DNA of 64,000 nt from Plectosphaerella cucumerina (GCA_020746995.1 JAGPXD010000004.1:372001-436000), one strand, 5' to 3'. Numbered from the stretch's first letter, positions 34,020 to 46,161 are shown. Notes: a model not told the origin generated them from the letters alone. Numbers and translations are program-made.

Positions 34020-34400
34020 ATGAGTGCATTTTGGTCGAGAACCCAGTACATAATCGAACGCTGCTGTTGGGGTTTTGGTTGCTATTCTGGATGATACCTC
34101 GGCGGGAAAGGGAAACCTTGGATCTGATTCTTTTTGATGCATGCGATTTTCTCTGGATATATAGTTTTCTGTGTGTTTGCTGGGCTGGCTCTGGGCATGG
34201 AGTGGAGGAGTGAGGCGTGGTATTGCTCGCGCAGAGCTATTGCTATTTTCTTCATGACATTTATGGATGATCTACGAATCAATTTGATTGCTTGTTCTGG
34301 CGACCTTTGGCATGGTATGCAATGTGTGTGTATTACGATTAGCTTGCTTGTGGTAGGTAGCTTCCTTTATTCAAATGCTTCCATCACCATGAAGACTGTG
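34020..34400. other. Intergenic, convergent ends
   Basis: 3' ends of the Cat8/FacB-like gene (plus) and the phosphodiesterase gene (minus). T-rich; no gene. Confidence 0.5.
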
Positions 34401-35565
34401 CTATGCTTTTGTGATCCTGCTGGCGTATCCTGGCTCTTTGAACTGCCATCGTACGGAGCGCAGCAGTAGTGGTGTGAAGAGGAGAATCAACAACTGGATA
34501 ATGGCCGCCTGGAAATACAGCTTGGTCCTGTGCGTCCAGCTCGTGGGCTCAGGCACAGCCGAAAAGACTGATGTTTGACGGTCGCTTGCCGAGCCCACGG
34601 CGTCTTCATCCTGGGCCGAGGCACGGGCTGCAGCGGCCACCTCCTCCTCGTAGCGGCCGACGACGTCGAGGTACTTTGCCGGATCATCGGTGATAACGCC
34701 GTCTACGCCCTGCTTGACGGCCCAGCGCATCCAGAAGGGCTCGTTGACGGTCCAGACGAAAAGGCGGCGGGTGGCGGCATCGGGCGCCGCAGCTAGGGCT
34801 TTCCTGAAGCGTGCGCCGCAGGGGCCGACGAGGGTTTGCTGGAACATGTTGAAGGAGAGGCCCGGGTAGGAAGGCGAGCGTAGGAACCGGGTTGAGCTGC
34901 TTGGCGAGTGGGACTGGTGAGCGAGGGGGAAAGTGGGCAAGAGGGAGAGAGAGGCGTTGAGGAAGTTTGACTGCGGGTGGTTAGTGAGATGGCTACGGAG
35001 AAGGGGGGTTTCGACTTACGTTCCAGCAGCCGATCACGATGCGCTTCTCCCAAGGCACGCCGTCGTCTCTCTCGACTGTCTCAAAAGCGCGGGCTACAGC
35101 GCCAAGGAGAGCTTCGGGCGCATCGTCAGGCTTGACATCGAGAAGAACCCAGATCTTTTCCCTGCCGGTTCCGGGCTCGGCGAGCCAAGTGAGGAGGTCG
35201 ACGAGCCGGGGCATGGGCTCATGGGGCGCCTTAAGGGTGCGGAGGGTCTGTAGGTAGGACCAGTCGCATTCTCCGACGGGGGTGTCGACGCCATAGCACC
35301 GCTTCAGAGTCCGGTCGTGGGAGAGGACGACTTGTCCGTCGGCGGAGAGGTGGAGATCCGTCTCTAGGGCGTGGGCGCCGACGGCGACGGCGGAGCGGAA
35401 GGCGAGCATTGTGTTTTCTGGGTAGAGGGCCTTGTAGCCCCGGTGGGCGATGGCTTGGGGGATGCGGACGGCGGTACCTCGGGATGTCGAGGGGAGGGCG
35501 GAGGGGGGAAGGGGCGCCGGCCGCGCGGAGGGGGAGAGGAGAGGCATCGTCTCGGAGACGGTCAT
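34401..35565 (-). CDS. PGC1: Glycerophosphodiester phosphodiesterase, PGC1-like
   Basis: GDPD-fold enzyme; the yeast relative Pgc1 degrades phosphatidylglycerol as a phospholipase C. Two exons, 35565-35020 and 34970-34401, give 371 residues; the 49-nt intron has GTAAGT and CGCAG ends. The catalytic signature is present: AHRGYKALYPENT (His about 41) and ETDLHLSADGQVVLSHD with the metal-binding Glu/Asp and second His. LFVWTVNEP and GVDGVITDDP are conserved barrel ends. A hydrophobic C-terminal segment (AAIIQLLILLFTPLLLRSVRW) looks like a membrane anchor, fitting action on a lipid. An in-frame ATG at 35676 would add 37 mostly basic residues, possibly a mitochondrial presequence; the ATG at 35565 has the better context (A at -3). 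Confidence 0.88.
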
Positions 35566-36334
35566 GGTTGTGAGGAAGCGCGGGGGCGAGGAGCGGCGGT
35601 GAGAGCGGGCGGAGGTGGTGAGGATGTTGGACTTTGAAAGCGAGCGACGAAGGGAGGTGAGGGAGGGAAGGTTCATGAGTCGTCGGGGGGTGTTGGGGTT
35701 TTCATTGTGGTTCGGGGTCTCGGCCGGGAGGTTGTGAGAATGGCAGGTTGGGCGGTTGGTTCGGAGGTGGTGGAAGCCGGGGTTGCGGCAATGCTGCACT
35801 ACATGAGATGAAGATGTCATCCCGCCTTCTGTGCACGCTGCAGGGACGGCCTGAAGTTTGGCAGCAGGGGTCCGGCGGAGCCTAACGCCGCCCCGCGGTA
35901 CTTTGGGGGACGGAAGTCTCAGCGGGGAAAAGGTGCGAGAATGGGTCACTCGGAAGTCTCGTCACAGGGGTGGAGTTAAGAGCTGGTGACGGGCTATGTC
36001 CGAGCCACCTTCTGGAAGGACCGTTTGTAAGTCGAGCTTTAGGAGATATTACCTAGTCTGTTGGGTTATTCCAGGACCCATGTAGCTTATAACAGGCTTC
36101 GAAATAACTGTTCACCTTGGCCTTGACATCACGTCTCTCAGATATTTGGAACATCCTTCGGCGATGATAACATTCATAGCCCTTGCCAAAGATCAGGTCT
36201 TGGGATTCAAGGCGTACAGCCTATTATCGTACGTACTTGGAAGTGTCCTCGTGAGTTTATGTACCATGGTCATGTATGGAAGGCTGCAAGACCAAGTTTC
36301 GAGGTGAGTCCGGTAGTGGCTTCAGACAACCAAC
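35566..36334. other. Intergenic, no gene seen
   Basis: Promoter side of the PGC1-like gene (which could include the N-terminal extension from 35676) and 3' side of the cysteine-rich secreted protein gene. Confidence 0.45.
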
Positions 36335-36691
36335 TTAGCCGTTGGCGGCCCAGTAGCCCGAGTGAGCGTGGCAGCAGCTCTGGAAACCGCGCCAGTTGTT
36401 GGTGCAGCACTGAGATCCTGTTAGTCCGGCCACAATCACCGTGAAGAAGAGGGCCAAGACTCACGTATCCGTTCTCCATGAAGCCTCCACCGGAACAGCA
36501 TGACCGGGTATAGCCAGAGTTGGAGTTGTCACTTCTGAAACAGTGCCACATCTGAGAGGGGTTGCCCCTACACTGGGCGGCAACGGCCTCGGCGTACATG
36601 GCCTGCGAGGTGGTTAGTTTGGTCAGTGGCGGGCATGTCGAGGTGGGTTGCTTACCACGAGGATGGCGGTGATGACGGTGAGGAAACGCAT
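36335..36691 (-). CDS. Small secreted cysteine-rich protein A (8 Cys)
   Basis: Three exons on the minus strand, 36691-36656, 36602-36465 and 36409-36335, join in phase 0 to 82 residues. Signal peptide MRFLTVITAILVAMYAEAVAA is followed directly by the mature Gln-Cys start. The mature protein of about 61 residues has eight cysteines in the pattern C-x9-C-x13-CC-x10-CC-x9-CC and ends HAHSGYWAANG. Three Cys-Cys doublets in so short a protein indicate an apoplastic, disulfide-stabilised fold. The reading of intron 2 uses the second of two close CAG acceptors; the first gives a frame without the cysteine pattern. No family is recognised. Such proteins are often effectors or antimicrobial peptides in fungi, but no function is claimed. 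Confidence 0.78.
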
Positions 36692-36776
36692 TTTGGATGG
36701 TGTTCCGAGGACTGGAGACCAAGACAGTCTGCTGAGAGGACTGACTGGAAGTAGATGGAAGGCAGAAAGATACCCC

Positions 36777-36784
36777 AATATATA
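36777..36784 (-). promoter_or_regulatory. TATA box of secreted protein A
   Basis: TATATATT on the minus strand, 86-93 bp upstream of the start codon at 36691. Position and sequence fit a TATA box. Confidence 0.6.
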
Positions 36785-38722
36785 CTGCCAGACATGCCCT
36801 CTCGGGTCCATCAACTTCCCCGTCGTTCGTGGTCTCGAGTCCGAATAGATTAAACTGCCTTGATAGCGTTGACGCAGGGTCGCTGACTCCCCACTCAACC
36901 TGCGGCCGCCTCCTAGCTTTGTGAGGCCCTTCCGCATCCAGGCTTGGAAATCGTGAGCGTGAATGACTCGCCTCGCTGGGGGGAAGTGTCCACAATGTTC
37001 ATCTTCTCCCCGGCTGAGCCACAAAGTATCCCGCGCGGGTGAGGACATGTTCATGCCAAGACGATGCGAGCACTTTGGGTTCTTCCGCAGTAATATGCTC
37101 AAGTCAGGTGGACTTTGGACATCGGACCGGAGGTGATGGGAGTCCGGGGGTTGGTGAGGGCTTGAGCGAAGCCCCCGGATGCCGCCCGGATAATCTAGAC
37201 CCTGTGATGCATAGAGACGGGAAATCAGTCCACCAAACTGATGGAATATGTTCATCGCAGATATTCGGCATCTGGGGCTGGAGCCTGGGGCCTGGACTGG
37301 GGAAGCGAGGCATCTGCCGGGCCCGCCGAGCCATTCGGCCCATCTTCTTCATCCCATCATTGGCGCTGTTGAGATGGAATTCCTCCGTGGCTTGGAGGCG
37401 AGACAAAGTCTGTCCGATGGTGCGGATCGGACTGGCCCGCGCCCGCGTCGTCACTCGTAGCTGTTGGGAGTACCACATGAACTGATCCAAGGTCTGCTCC
37501 AAGCGCGGGTCCGCCCTTTTGGCTCAGCGGTCACAGATCAAATTCCATCAGTAGCCTATTTCCCCGAGACGAAGATGTCGAGTCATGCTGGTGGGCCAGG
37601 AGATTGATGCCTCTTTAGACACAAATTTGCGCAGTCAAAAACGTCAGTGGTCGATTTAAGCTTAGTTGACCGGATGGCCGGATGCTCGCGTCGGTCTGGG
37701 CCGGAACCTGTGATGAGGACAGGACTCGGCGTCGGAAAAATGTCTCCCGTGCTAGGGATTGGAGGCCAAGGCAAGTAGAGCAACTGTGACTTCAATGCGT
37801 CGCCCTTGCTGCCGTTGCCTTCACTGCTGGCCCATTTAGCAAACTCGTCTGCCGTCTGCAGTGATGGACGGGAACAGGATGGGAACAGGATGGGATCAGG
37901 TTGAAGATGAAGTTGAGGTTGACAGGTGTCTGGGCAAAGAAACCATCACGGGGTGGTCGAAGAGGATTACTAAGCATTGTCTGCCAAAACTGCCTCCAGC
38001 TGTCCCTCAGCCCCATCAGTCTTCACTCCCAAGACTCCTCGCATCTCCTGCTGCTCGATTTCGGGGAGGTATCGATCTTCATCCACACCCCTCTTTTGGC
38101 CTGCTCCCTGGATAAATCCCCGCTTTCTCATGCCAGAATCAATGGAATCAACCTTGGCATCGTCGGGTGGTCGCTGCCACGGCTGGCACAACCTTCAGCC
38201 CACCACGTCCGTGCTCTTCAAATCCCAGGGCTTGAGATCGCTAACAATTGCTAGCCTGACGGAACTTCGGACATCAGCTTGAAGATTCTTGCTTCCAGCC
38301 ATCGGTGGGCACCAAACGCTGCGTTGTCCAGCCACCACGACCTGCTCACAAGGATGCCCTCGGCGTCAACTGGAACCAGCAGCCCTGCGGCCCTGCCATC
38401 GCCACTACGGCACGACCTCAGGGTCGATCGACGGTTGGCTGTGCCGACGCTGTGGGACGCGGCCAATTATAGCCCCGGCGGCAGCATGCATACCCCGGTG
38501 CATCGCCCTCAGACTGGGGTCGTCACACAGCGCTTGGCGGTAAGACGAGGCCGGGGTCTGGCTGTTTGACATTGTCCGCGCCCCCTCCTGACTGTCTGGA
38601 GCTGCCTGGTAGGGAGGAAAAAGTCGATCGCAACTTTGCGTCGGTGCACGACCGACTTGACCTCTCCTTTTCGAGCACCAGACCATCTCGTTGAAGAGCT
38701 GGTCCTCCCTTCGCCTAGGTCA
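36785..38722. other. Intergenic, about 1.9 kb, no gene seen
   Basis: Between divergent genes for secreted protein A (minus) and the large membrane protein (plus). Short frames only; presumed promoters of both. Confidence 0.45.
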
Positions 38723-40890
38723 ATGGAATACACATCGCTCGGTGTCGAGCACGGCGGCGGCGGCGGCCAAAAGTCCGGCCCGCTCACTTCCGGCTGGGAG
38801 ATGAGGGCGCTGCCGCGGGTGCCGGACGCCAACTCGAAGCACGACGAGCGTGACACGCGCGACGCCCGCTACTCTGGCCTCAATGCCTACGATCTGATTG
38901 CCGACTTTGTCTGCGTCGCCCTGCCCGTGGGTCTTCTGGGCGTCCTGATTGCCGTCGTGCGTCTGGACGGCACTGAGGCCGACCCCCGGGCCCTGAGCCG
39001 TTGGCAGAATGCCATTTCAATCGTGAGTCTCCATCTGCGTGCTTGATGCCAAGGACCCAGTAGGCTGACCACCCCCAGTTGGCGACCCTCTTCCCCATGT
39101 TCTTTGCTTCGGTTGTCGGTCGCATGGTCTACGAGGTAGCCCGCTGGAAGCTCGAAAAGGGCGCCACTCTCGGCTCCCTGGAGCAGCTGCTGGGCAGCAG
39201 GACCTTTGGCGGCACCCTCATCACCCAGCTGCACCTACCCGCCTTCAACCTCCTCGGTCTCAGTCTCGTCCTCGTCTGGGCCTTCTCGCCCCTCGGCGCC
39301 CAGTCGGTGCTGCGCATACTTGAGTCGCCCCTCGAGGGCCAGTTCAGCGCCGCCAGCGTCCAGTACCAGGACCTCACGAAATCCACCGAACTCGCCCGTA
39401 CCTCCTTCGTGTCAGCGGGCACCGCAAAGGCTGGCAGGGCCAAGTTCAAGTACCTCGGCACAATGTTCAGCACCCTTCTACAGGTTCCCACCGACGTCCA
39501 GGTAGACACCATGGACCTTTGGGGCAACGTCAGGATTCCTCGCTTGGCCGACGACGTTGTCGCTGCGGCAGATGGTGCTGCCTCTGATGAGTGGCGCGAC
39601 ATTGTTTGGTCCGATAACGTCGAGCGCTTTGCCTCGCTTGCCGGCATCCCCATCGGCAACATTCCCGTCGGCAACGGCACCCTGGAGGTCGAGGCTGCCT
39701 ACATCGACCTCGATTGCACCAGCGTCGCAAAGAACCAGTCTGCACCCAACAATGTCAACATGGAGTGGGACTGGCCGAGCTTCTGGACCTCGTCCTCTCG
39801 GCCGCTGGTCCCAGAGCGTGGCAACGGCTCCTGGCAGGGCATCGGCAACAACAAGTCGCAGCACACCTCTGCAGGTATGGACCTGACAGTCGCCGACCGC
39901 ACGTCCTGGGGCATTGCCTTGGACCGCTTCGTCGACACCTTCTGGATCAACCAGACCACCCAATACGCCCACTGGGGCGTAGAGGACGCCTTCAACACGA
40001 GCGACCCCAATTTGAATCTGCTAGAGGAGGTTCTAAACAGCCCAGCTCTGCTTGTCAGCGAGACGGGCATCGAGGCTGGTCCGACGAAGCTGTTCTTCCA
40101 GGCTTACGTTGACAACAATAGCCTGGCAGCCGGGTACAAGCTCGATGCCTACTGCGGTGTCAAGCAGCGCTATGTCGAGACCCGCGTCGAATGCCAGCGA
40201 AGCGAAGCGACAGCGCGGAAGAACTGTACAGCCGTTGCGCAGCGGCCATCGCAAAAGATACGGCCGCCCGAGGACATCTCGTTCCTCTCATTCCCCGAGG
40301 TCTTCATGCAACTAGCCACGCGCATGCCCATGGCCACAAATGTGGACGTCGGGGCCGGCGATACAGTCATCCGCTGGCTCGACAGCATGCACCTCACCAG
40401 CCGCATCGATTTCAGCGAGCCCATGTTCACAGAAATCGACGAGGCGAGCTTCGGACGCCGCCTCTCGCAGGTCCTCAACAGCTACATCTTCCTCAGCACC
40501 CTCAACGCTGATGCCGGAGACAATACCGGTGTCGCCATGTACCCCAACGCGACGGCAGAAGTCAGCGTCAGCACGCTCGTGCCGGTGTACCGCGTGGCAC
40601 GGCAGTGGGTGGCCCTGGCTTTCATATGCTGCAGCGTGCTGCTGGCGGGTGGCGTGCTGAGTGTCGTGTTCGCGCACCTGGCCCACGGGCCCGAGGTACT
40701 GGGTTACGCTTCGTCGGTTGTGCGCGACTCCAAGCTCATGGACATGCCGGCCGACGTAGGCAGCATGTCGGGCGTGGAGATCTCGCGCGAGATGAAGGAC
40801 CTGCGCGTGCGGTACGGCTACTCGGAGCTGACGCTGACGGGGCGCCGGTTGACGGGCGTGGGGCGGGAGCATGAGACGGCGCCGATTTGA
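38723..40890 (+). CDS. Uncharacterised membrane protein with large glycosylated loop
   Basis: Two exons, 38723-39022 and 39079-40890, give 703 residues; the intron has GTGAGT, a GCTGAC branch and CCCAG. Four hydrophobic segments are visible: VCVALPVGLLGVLIAVV (about 60-80), LATLFPMFFASVVGRM (about 101-116), a segment near 155-175 with NLLGLSLVLVWAFSPLG, and LAFICCSVLLAGGVLSVVF (about 615-635). Between the last two lies a loop of about 430 residues with many N-glycosylation sequons (NGT, NQS, NGS, NQT, NCT, NAT) and several cysteines, so it should face outside or the ER/vacuole lumen. The architecture is common in filamentous fungi, but I cannot name the family or a function. Confidence 0.85.
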
Positions 40891-41155
40891 GGGTGTCGAA
40901 GTATGGGATTTTGCTTGGCGTTGGGAAGAACACAGGCCACGGCGGACGGCCGGTCATGAGATATGAACACATTGGTTTCAGGACATGGGAATGGATGGCA
41001 GGAAATAAGAATACCACACGCTAGAATTGATTACTGATGAAATCATGAATGAGGGACCCTGTGAGTCCCGGGTATATATACGTCCCTTTCGCACCGCTTT
41101 TCGCCATGATCCAAACCCTACAGCCCTCGCAATGTCTCTCTCTCTCTTCGGATCT

Positions 41156-41602
41156 CTACCCCTTGACCGGCTTGAGCACGCTCTCAAGGCTGCTCAGGCT
41201 CCACTGACTCCCCCTCCTGTCCTTGGGCATATCCTCGACGGCCGGCGGCGAAGGCGCAACGTCCTTCTTGCGGCGGAAGACGTTGCCAGCGCCACCGATG
41301 CCTGAACGACCGACGCCGGAGCGCTCACGGGCGCGGGCGCGGGCAATCTCCTCGTCGAGGTTGAGGCCGGCTGGGGGGCGGTCGGCGGCTGAGTGGACGT
41401 TGCCGGCGCCGCCGATGCCGGAGTGGAAGAAGCGGCGGGCTGAGGAGGAGGGAGAGGAGGCGAGGGAGGGTGTCGTGGAGGTTGAGGCGGAGGCGGAGGC
41501 GGAGACGCGGTAGGTGTTGCCTGCGCCGCCGCGGCCGCTGTGGGTGTAGGAGTTTGGCGCGAGGGTGGGCCGTGGCGTGGAGATGAAGAGGTTGGAGGAC
41601 AT
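41156..41602 (-). CDS. DUF3602 / PAR32-like protein
   Basis: Intronless 148-residue protein starting MSSNLFISTPRPTLAPNSYT. Three copies of the DUF3602 signature G(R/I)GGAGN occur: SGRGGAGNTY, SGIGGAGNVH and SGIGGAGNVF. The rest is Ser/Ala/Arg-rich and disordered. In yeast the DUF3602 protein Par32 (Amu1) binds and inhibits ammonium transporters and is phosphorylated downstream of TORC1; the same role here is inference. The C-terminus has a RRGSQWSLSSLESVL segment with possible phosphosites. Confidence 0.85.
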   Translation of the reverse strand: MSSNLFISTPRPTLAPNSYTHSGRGGAGNTYRVSASASASTSTTPSLASSPSSSARRFFHSGIGGAGNVHSAADRPPAGLNLDEEIARARARERSGVGRSGIGGAGNVFRRKKDVAPSPPAVEDMPKDRRGSQWSLSSLESVLKPVKG

Positions 41603-43316
41603 GTTGGCGAGGCTCTGCGTTGAGAAGGTGGAAGCAGGATGACGGCGAGGGGTAGTACTCGACAGGACAGCAGTATACTACAGAGATTGAAGTCGGTGAA
41701 GAGGAGACCCAGGCGGAACAAAAGAGGAGGGGCCCTCGAGGCTTAAGTACCACTTCCCTCCCTTGGTCCCGAGTCGGGATGAATCTAGAGTCGACGAGCA
41801 AGTCGGCAGCCATCTCACATTCTACCCAAGTCAGCACCACGCCCAACACCGCTCTGACACGCATCAAAGCTGAGCCCAGCGCCCAATCACTCCCTCGAAA
41901 CTAATCATCCCGCCCGTCTCCTGATCAATTGCATTTCTCAAGTCCCCGAACAGAAGCATGACGACAAAGCACACCACCGTTGAGACAACGTCCCCTCACG
42001 AGCTCGCGCGAAAGAGCTTGGGGTTCGCGTCGTGCTCCCCAGGTTTTACCCCATGTTAGGGGGATATCTGAGATGTATGACACAAAAGGTGGGAGGGGGA
42101 TAGAGGGGTATGAAGATGCGGCTGGGGGCATTCTGTTAGTCGTGCCCCTCACGTACAAGGAGCAATCTATGGGGTAATTGTAGGGTAAGAGAAATTCTGC
42201 ATTGGGAGCGCTAGGCGGGCCCTGGATCGAGGTGCGAATGGCCATGTGACGGTGTCTCGGGGCGGGGGAACTGGATGGTGGTCAGGTGGCGCCGTCTGAG
42301 AGGTGACTTGGCGGGATACCCCTGAACCCCTGAGTTGGGTTGCAACGAGGGTCAGCGGACTACTTAGCGACCCTGCTTGTGTCCGGCTTCTGGGCGTGTA
42401 CAGCTGAATTAAGCATACCCTCGACGTTGTTCAGTGTATCTCATCGCATCTCTCTTATTGTGCATTCGATCTCAGAAGGTTCAGATGCTCACTCACTTCC
42501 CAGGCTGCACGTCACCGTCGCCAACATTGCACGGCAAATGTGGGTGCGTCTTGTCTCACAACAGGTCAGCGAGGTACCAGAGCCATGTAGCCGCCGAAAG
42601 GTCAGACTCGAAAGCTGGCGTCGAATCGTGAGCCGAAGGTGCTGCTTCATCAATGTGAGGAAATTGAGCTCGCTTTCTCCCGAGAATGACTTGACTTGGT
42701 GAGGTCAAGTTGTGGTTCATGTCGAGGTTCAATAGACCAAATGATCCATCGTAATTCAATAGCAGTACCTGTTCAACATCTGTATCTGCTCAGCAGCTCA
42801 ACCCACTCATCATGATAACCAAAGCCACCGAGCATCACGACACATCTCCTCCACTGCATGCGTCTCGTCGCCATGCCAGGCGACTTGGTATACCTCGAAT
42901 TCTTGCCAAAACTTGAAATTTGGAATTCGATTGCATGTTTTGGGTATACAACTGACTGGGAGTTCTGATGAGTGGAAGCTTGAGATGGTAGGATGCGGGT
43001 GTCAAGGGCTAGCTCTCCACAGAGAACATTCAGCGAATTGGTTCAGAATGAATTATGACTCCTGTTCTGTGCCGGGCGGCCTTTCAGGTGGTTATGCTTC
43101 ATCTACTACTCGTATGAGAACCTCGTTCTCAGTTCTCTCAGCTCACTCCCGCTTCCTTGCCGCCTAAACGCCACCTCAACGTCCGCCACGAGAAGCCAGC
43201 CACGTAAATCTTAGAAAATTGACAGACGTCCATAATCTTAACTGTCTAATTTCTTCCCTCAATTCAACCACCCATCGGTCGGCTCAACCCCCAAGGCAAC
43301 CCCTCACCACACAGCC
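41603..43316. other. Intergenic, about 1.7 kb, no gene seen
   Basis: Promoter side of the DUF3602 gene and of the small gene at 43317 (divergent). No coding or RNA gene was recognised. Confidence 0.45.
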
Positions 43317-43676
43317 ATGTCCCGCCTGACAAACACACCAACAAGACACATCACCGGATGTCTTCTCCAAATGTTCAAGCCCATCTACTTCTCCCTCATC
43401 GACAAACACATCATCCCCCACCGCACAACAATCATCAGATGGGGCCGAGCTCTCGAGAACTGGCTGCATCTGCCACCAGCCCTCCGACCCATCTGCCCCA
43501 TGGAACCAGGCCTCCTCAACCATGACATACGCTGGATCGCCATCGGCGTCTCTGTTTCCTTCCTGTTCGGAAGCCAAGCCATGCTCTTCGCCTTTTTGGA
43601 CCGGTCACATCCCGAGCCATCAAGCTTTGCACTCTTCTCAGGAGTCGTATCCTTTAGCTGGCTTGTCGCTCTATAG
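43317..43676 (+). CDS. Small membrane protein, frame ends at TAG
   Basis: 119-residue frame starting MSRLTNTPTRHITGCLLQMF after a C/A-rich leader and good start context (CAGCCATG). A hydrophobic segment WIAIGVSVSFLFGSQAMLFAFL (about 73-94) predicts one membrane span. No family is recognised. The frame ends at TAG 43674-43676, but the same frame stays open immediately afterwards for 51 more codons (43677-43832) with coding-like sequence (SKRTFADLLDSCRLMWVKKK). Possible explanations: a very short intron (GTATCC at about 43647 to TATAG at 43676, only 30 nt), a nonsense mutation, or chance. Exact structure is uncertain. Confidence 0.45.
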   Translation: MSRLTNTPTRHITGCLLQMFKPIYFSLIDKHIIPHRTTIIRWGRALENWLHLPPALRPICPMEPGLLNHDIRWIAIGVSVSFLFGSQAMLFAFLDRSHPEPSSFALFSGVVSFSWLVAL

Positions 43677-43832
43677 TACCTTGCCCCTGGCCATTCGAAG
43701 AGGACGTTTGCTGACTTGTTGGATAGCTGTAGACTCATGTGGGTGAAGAAGAAGCGTATGTCGCCGCAGGGATGGACTGAGGAGGAGGCTAGTGGGGGAG
43801 AGGACCTTTTGTGGTGTCTGCGCGATATGTAA
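43677..43832 (+). other. In-frame open extension after the TAG
   Basis: Continuation, in the same frame as 43317-43676, ending TAA at 43830-43832. Tryptophan- and charge-rich content (RMSPQGWTEEEASGGEDLLW) looks coding rather than random. It may be the true C-terminus of the gene above. Confidence 0.4.
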
Positions 43833-44194
43833 AGCCGGGCTTGGCTTGAAGGTATCTGTCCAGGACATGCCCAGGGCGCTCTCCAGCTGCCAACAATATC
43901 CTCTCGGGCAAACGTCGAACGAGCGACAGCCACTTCCATGCAATCATCACGTACTCCCAAACACATCGAACCGCCCCCCAAGAATGGTGACAAAAGGTCT
44001 GGGTATCATTTCAACTGTGAGCTGGCCGCTTCCCGCACGCGCTGCCCGGCCGGCCATCCCATGAACATCAACCCGTCGACTCCGTGCTGCACATGGCCTC
44101 TCCGTCGGTAAACAGACCGCTCGCGGTCCAAATTCATCTCCCAATCGTCCACAACAAGGCTTCCCCAGCGCTGCTGCTGCTGTTGCATGCCCTT

Positions 44195-45487
44195 CTACGT
44201 GAACTTGGTGTGGATAATGTCGGGGTTCTCGTGCCAGTCGTCGATGCTCACCCACATCTGCGCTCGTCAGCCTAGGGAACATCACATCTAAAACACCGAA
44301 GAGACTCACCTTTCTGAACGTGCTCAGACCCGCTAGGATGCTGCCGCCGATCCAGGTCGAGTACTTGCGCTCCGGCGGCGCGAAGATCTTTATCCTCATG
44401 TCCTTGACCGCCAGCCGCTGCAGCTCCGTCAGCAGACGGTCGCCGAACCCCTTGGTCAGGGTGCTGCCGCCCGACAGCACGATGTTGCTGTAGAGAGACT
44501 TTCTCAGGTCGAGATCGGTTCTGTTGATGGCGTCGACGACAATCTGGTGCACACCGGGGTACTCGAGGCCGATGATCTCGGGGTCGAAGAGGATCTCGGG
44601 CGCCCTGAACCGCTCCGCGCCGATCTGTGCATGTTGTCAGCGGTGTGGGGTGACCGGGAGATACAACAAGGCTCACCTTCAGCTTGTGCCCGTCGGGCAG
44701 GACATATTCCGCCGTCTTGGGCTGGTCCCCCGACCGCTGCAGCCACTCCTTCTCCTCCTTTCTCGGGTCATGGGCGACGTATGAGACGGACTCCTTGATG
44801 AGCCGGACGACCTCCTTCTCGGCGCTCGTGTGGAAGACGTAGCCGCTCTTGCGCAGCAGCGTCTGCAGGTACTCGGTCACGTCGCGGCCGGCCACGTCTA
44901 TCCGGCGGATACTGCTCGGCATGGCGAAGCCCTCGTACACAGGCACGGCGTGGGAGACGCCGTCGCCCGAGTCGAGCACGATGCCCGTCGTCCGGCCGGA
45001 GGCGTACAGCGAGAGCACGGCCTGGATGGAGGTGTGCAGTGCTGGGACGTTGAAGGTCTCAAAGAGGATCTGGGCGGCAATGTCGCGATTGCTCCGGGGG
45101 TTGAGGGGTGGTTCCGTCAGCAGTACGGGGTGCTACTAAAGTTAGCCTTGGCCATGCATCCGTGTCGCGGGATCGCACCTCTTCACTGAGCGTCTTCAGC
45201 CCCTCGCCATAGACGTATTCCCAGATCTTCTCCATGTCGTCCCAGTCCGTCACGATGCCGTGTTCCAAGGGGTATCGAATCTTCAGCAGGCCCCGCAGCT
45301 CGTTGGCGGCCTTTTGTCCGATGAAGACCTCACCCTCTAGCGCACCCGCCAGGACCCTGAGGTGCTTTGGCCGGCCGACAAACGAGGGGAAGTAGCATTT
45401 CGGGAGGTCGTCGCCGGCGAAGCCAGCCCTGATGGTGCCGGAGCCATTGTCGAGCACGATGGGGGCGTTGTGAAGCGAGTCCGTCAT
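44195..45487 (-). CDS. ARP1: Actin-related protein 1 (centractin, dynactin)
   Basis: Forms the short filament of dynactin, which links dynein to nuclei and vesicles (ro-4 in Neurospora). Four exons, 45487-45179, 45132-44677, 44624-44310 and 44257-44195, all phase 0, give 380 residues (usual length about 380). The start MTDSLHNAPIVLDNGSGTIR leads into AGFAGDDLPKCYFPSFVGRPK and GALEGEVFIG, which are centractin-specific rather than actin. VLDSGDGVSHAVPVYEGFA is the second nucleotide-binding loop; NIVLSGGSTLTKGFGDRL and STWIGGSILAGLSTF follow. The last exon begins MWVSIDDW and ends KFT. Convergent with the small gene at 43317. Confidence 0.95.
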
Positions 45488-46161
45488 ATCGTACGAGGCA
45501 TCCGGGTGCCGGCCGTGTGTTTGGGGTTTATTGATGTCTGGGCTGCTCCGTCACCGACTCGATGCAATGTGTCGAAGAGTGGATTCAGCTTGTTTGTCGG
45601 TGGGAGATGTGCCCGAGGTTGTGGATCGAATGGGGAGGTCGGTGGGCAACAGGATATCGCACGCTTCGGGAACGCTTAATCGGATCACGGAACGTTGGGG
45701 ATCTGTCGCCTCGGTCGTGGGTTTACTGCTGGGAAACTGAAATGTGGTTCTGGACAAGTTGGGAGTTTAAAGAGCTCCCGAAGCACGACGCGGTCAAGGC
45801 CGGGGAGCTGCAGGGGCGCGAGGTGCTAGGCCCAATGGGGTGGTAGTCCAGTTTGGGTGCACCGACCACCTTGGGACGAACATTATAGGGGTTCAGGGGG
45901 CATGTTCACCACTTTCACTGCCCGGCGATCACTTGGGTATCGAGGTTTGGATCTAACAAAGTAAATTGAAACAAGGCTATAGACGACCAGTGCTATGCCG
46001 CATTCCCCGAAACGCCTGTGCCGATGCAGGTTGTATGTACAAAGTGTCCAACCAGATCTCTATGCCAAAATCGTGACCATGAATCTGGGGTATGTCTCCA
46101 GTCATGTGTGTCGTGTGGTATTATGTGGTCTTCGAGAAGAACGAAGCGAGTGGAGATGGAT
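45488..46161. other. Intergenic, upstream of ARP1
   Basis: ARP1 promoter and the 3' side of the small mitochondrial protein gene. No other feature was recognised. Confidence 0.45.

Noticed and set aside
41073..41080. TATATATA-like box on the plus strand near 41075
   Set aside because: It lies downstream of the DUF3602 gene and no plus-strand gene starts behind it; more likely part of a 3' region.
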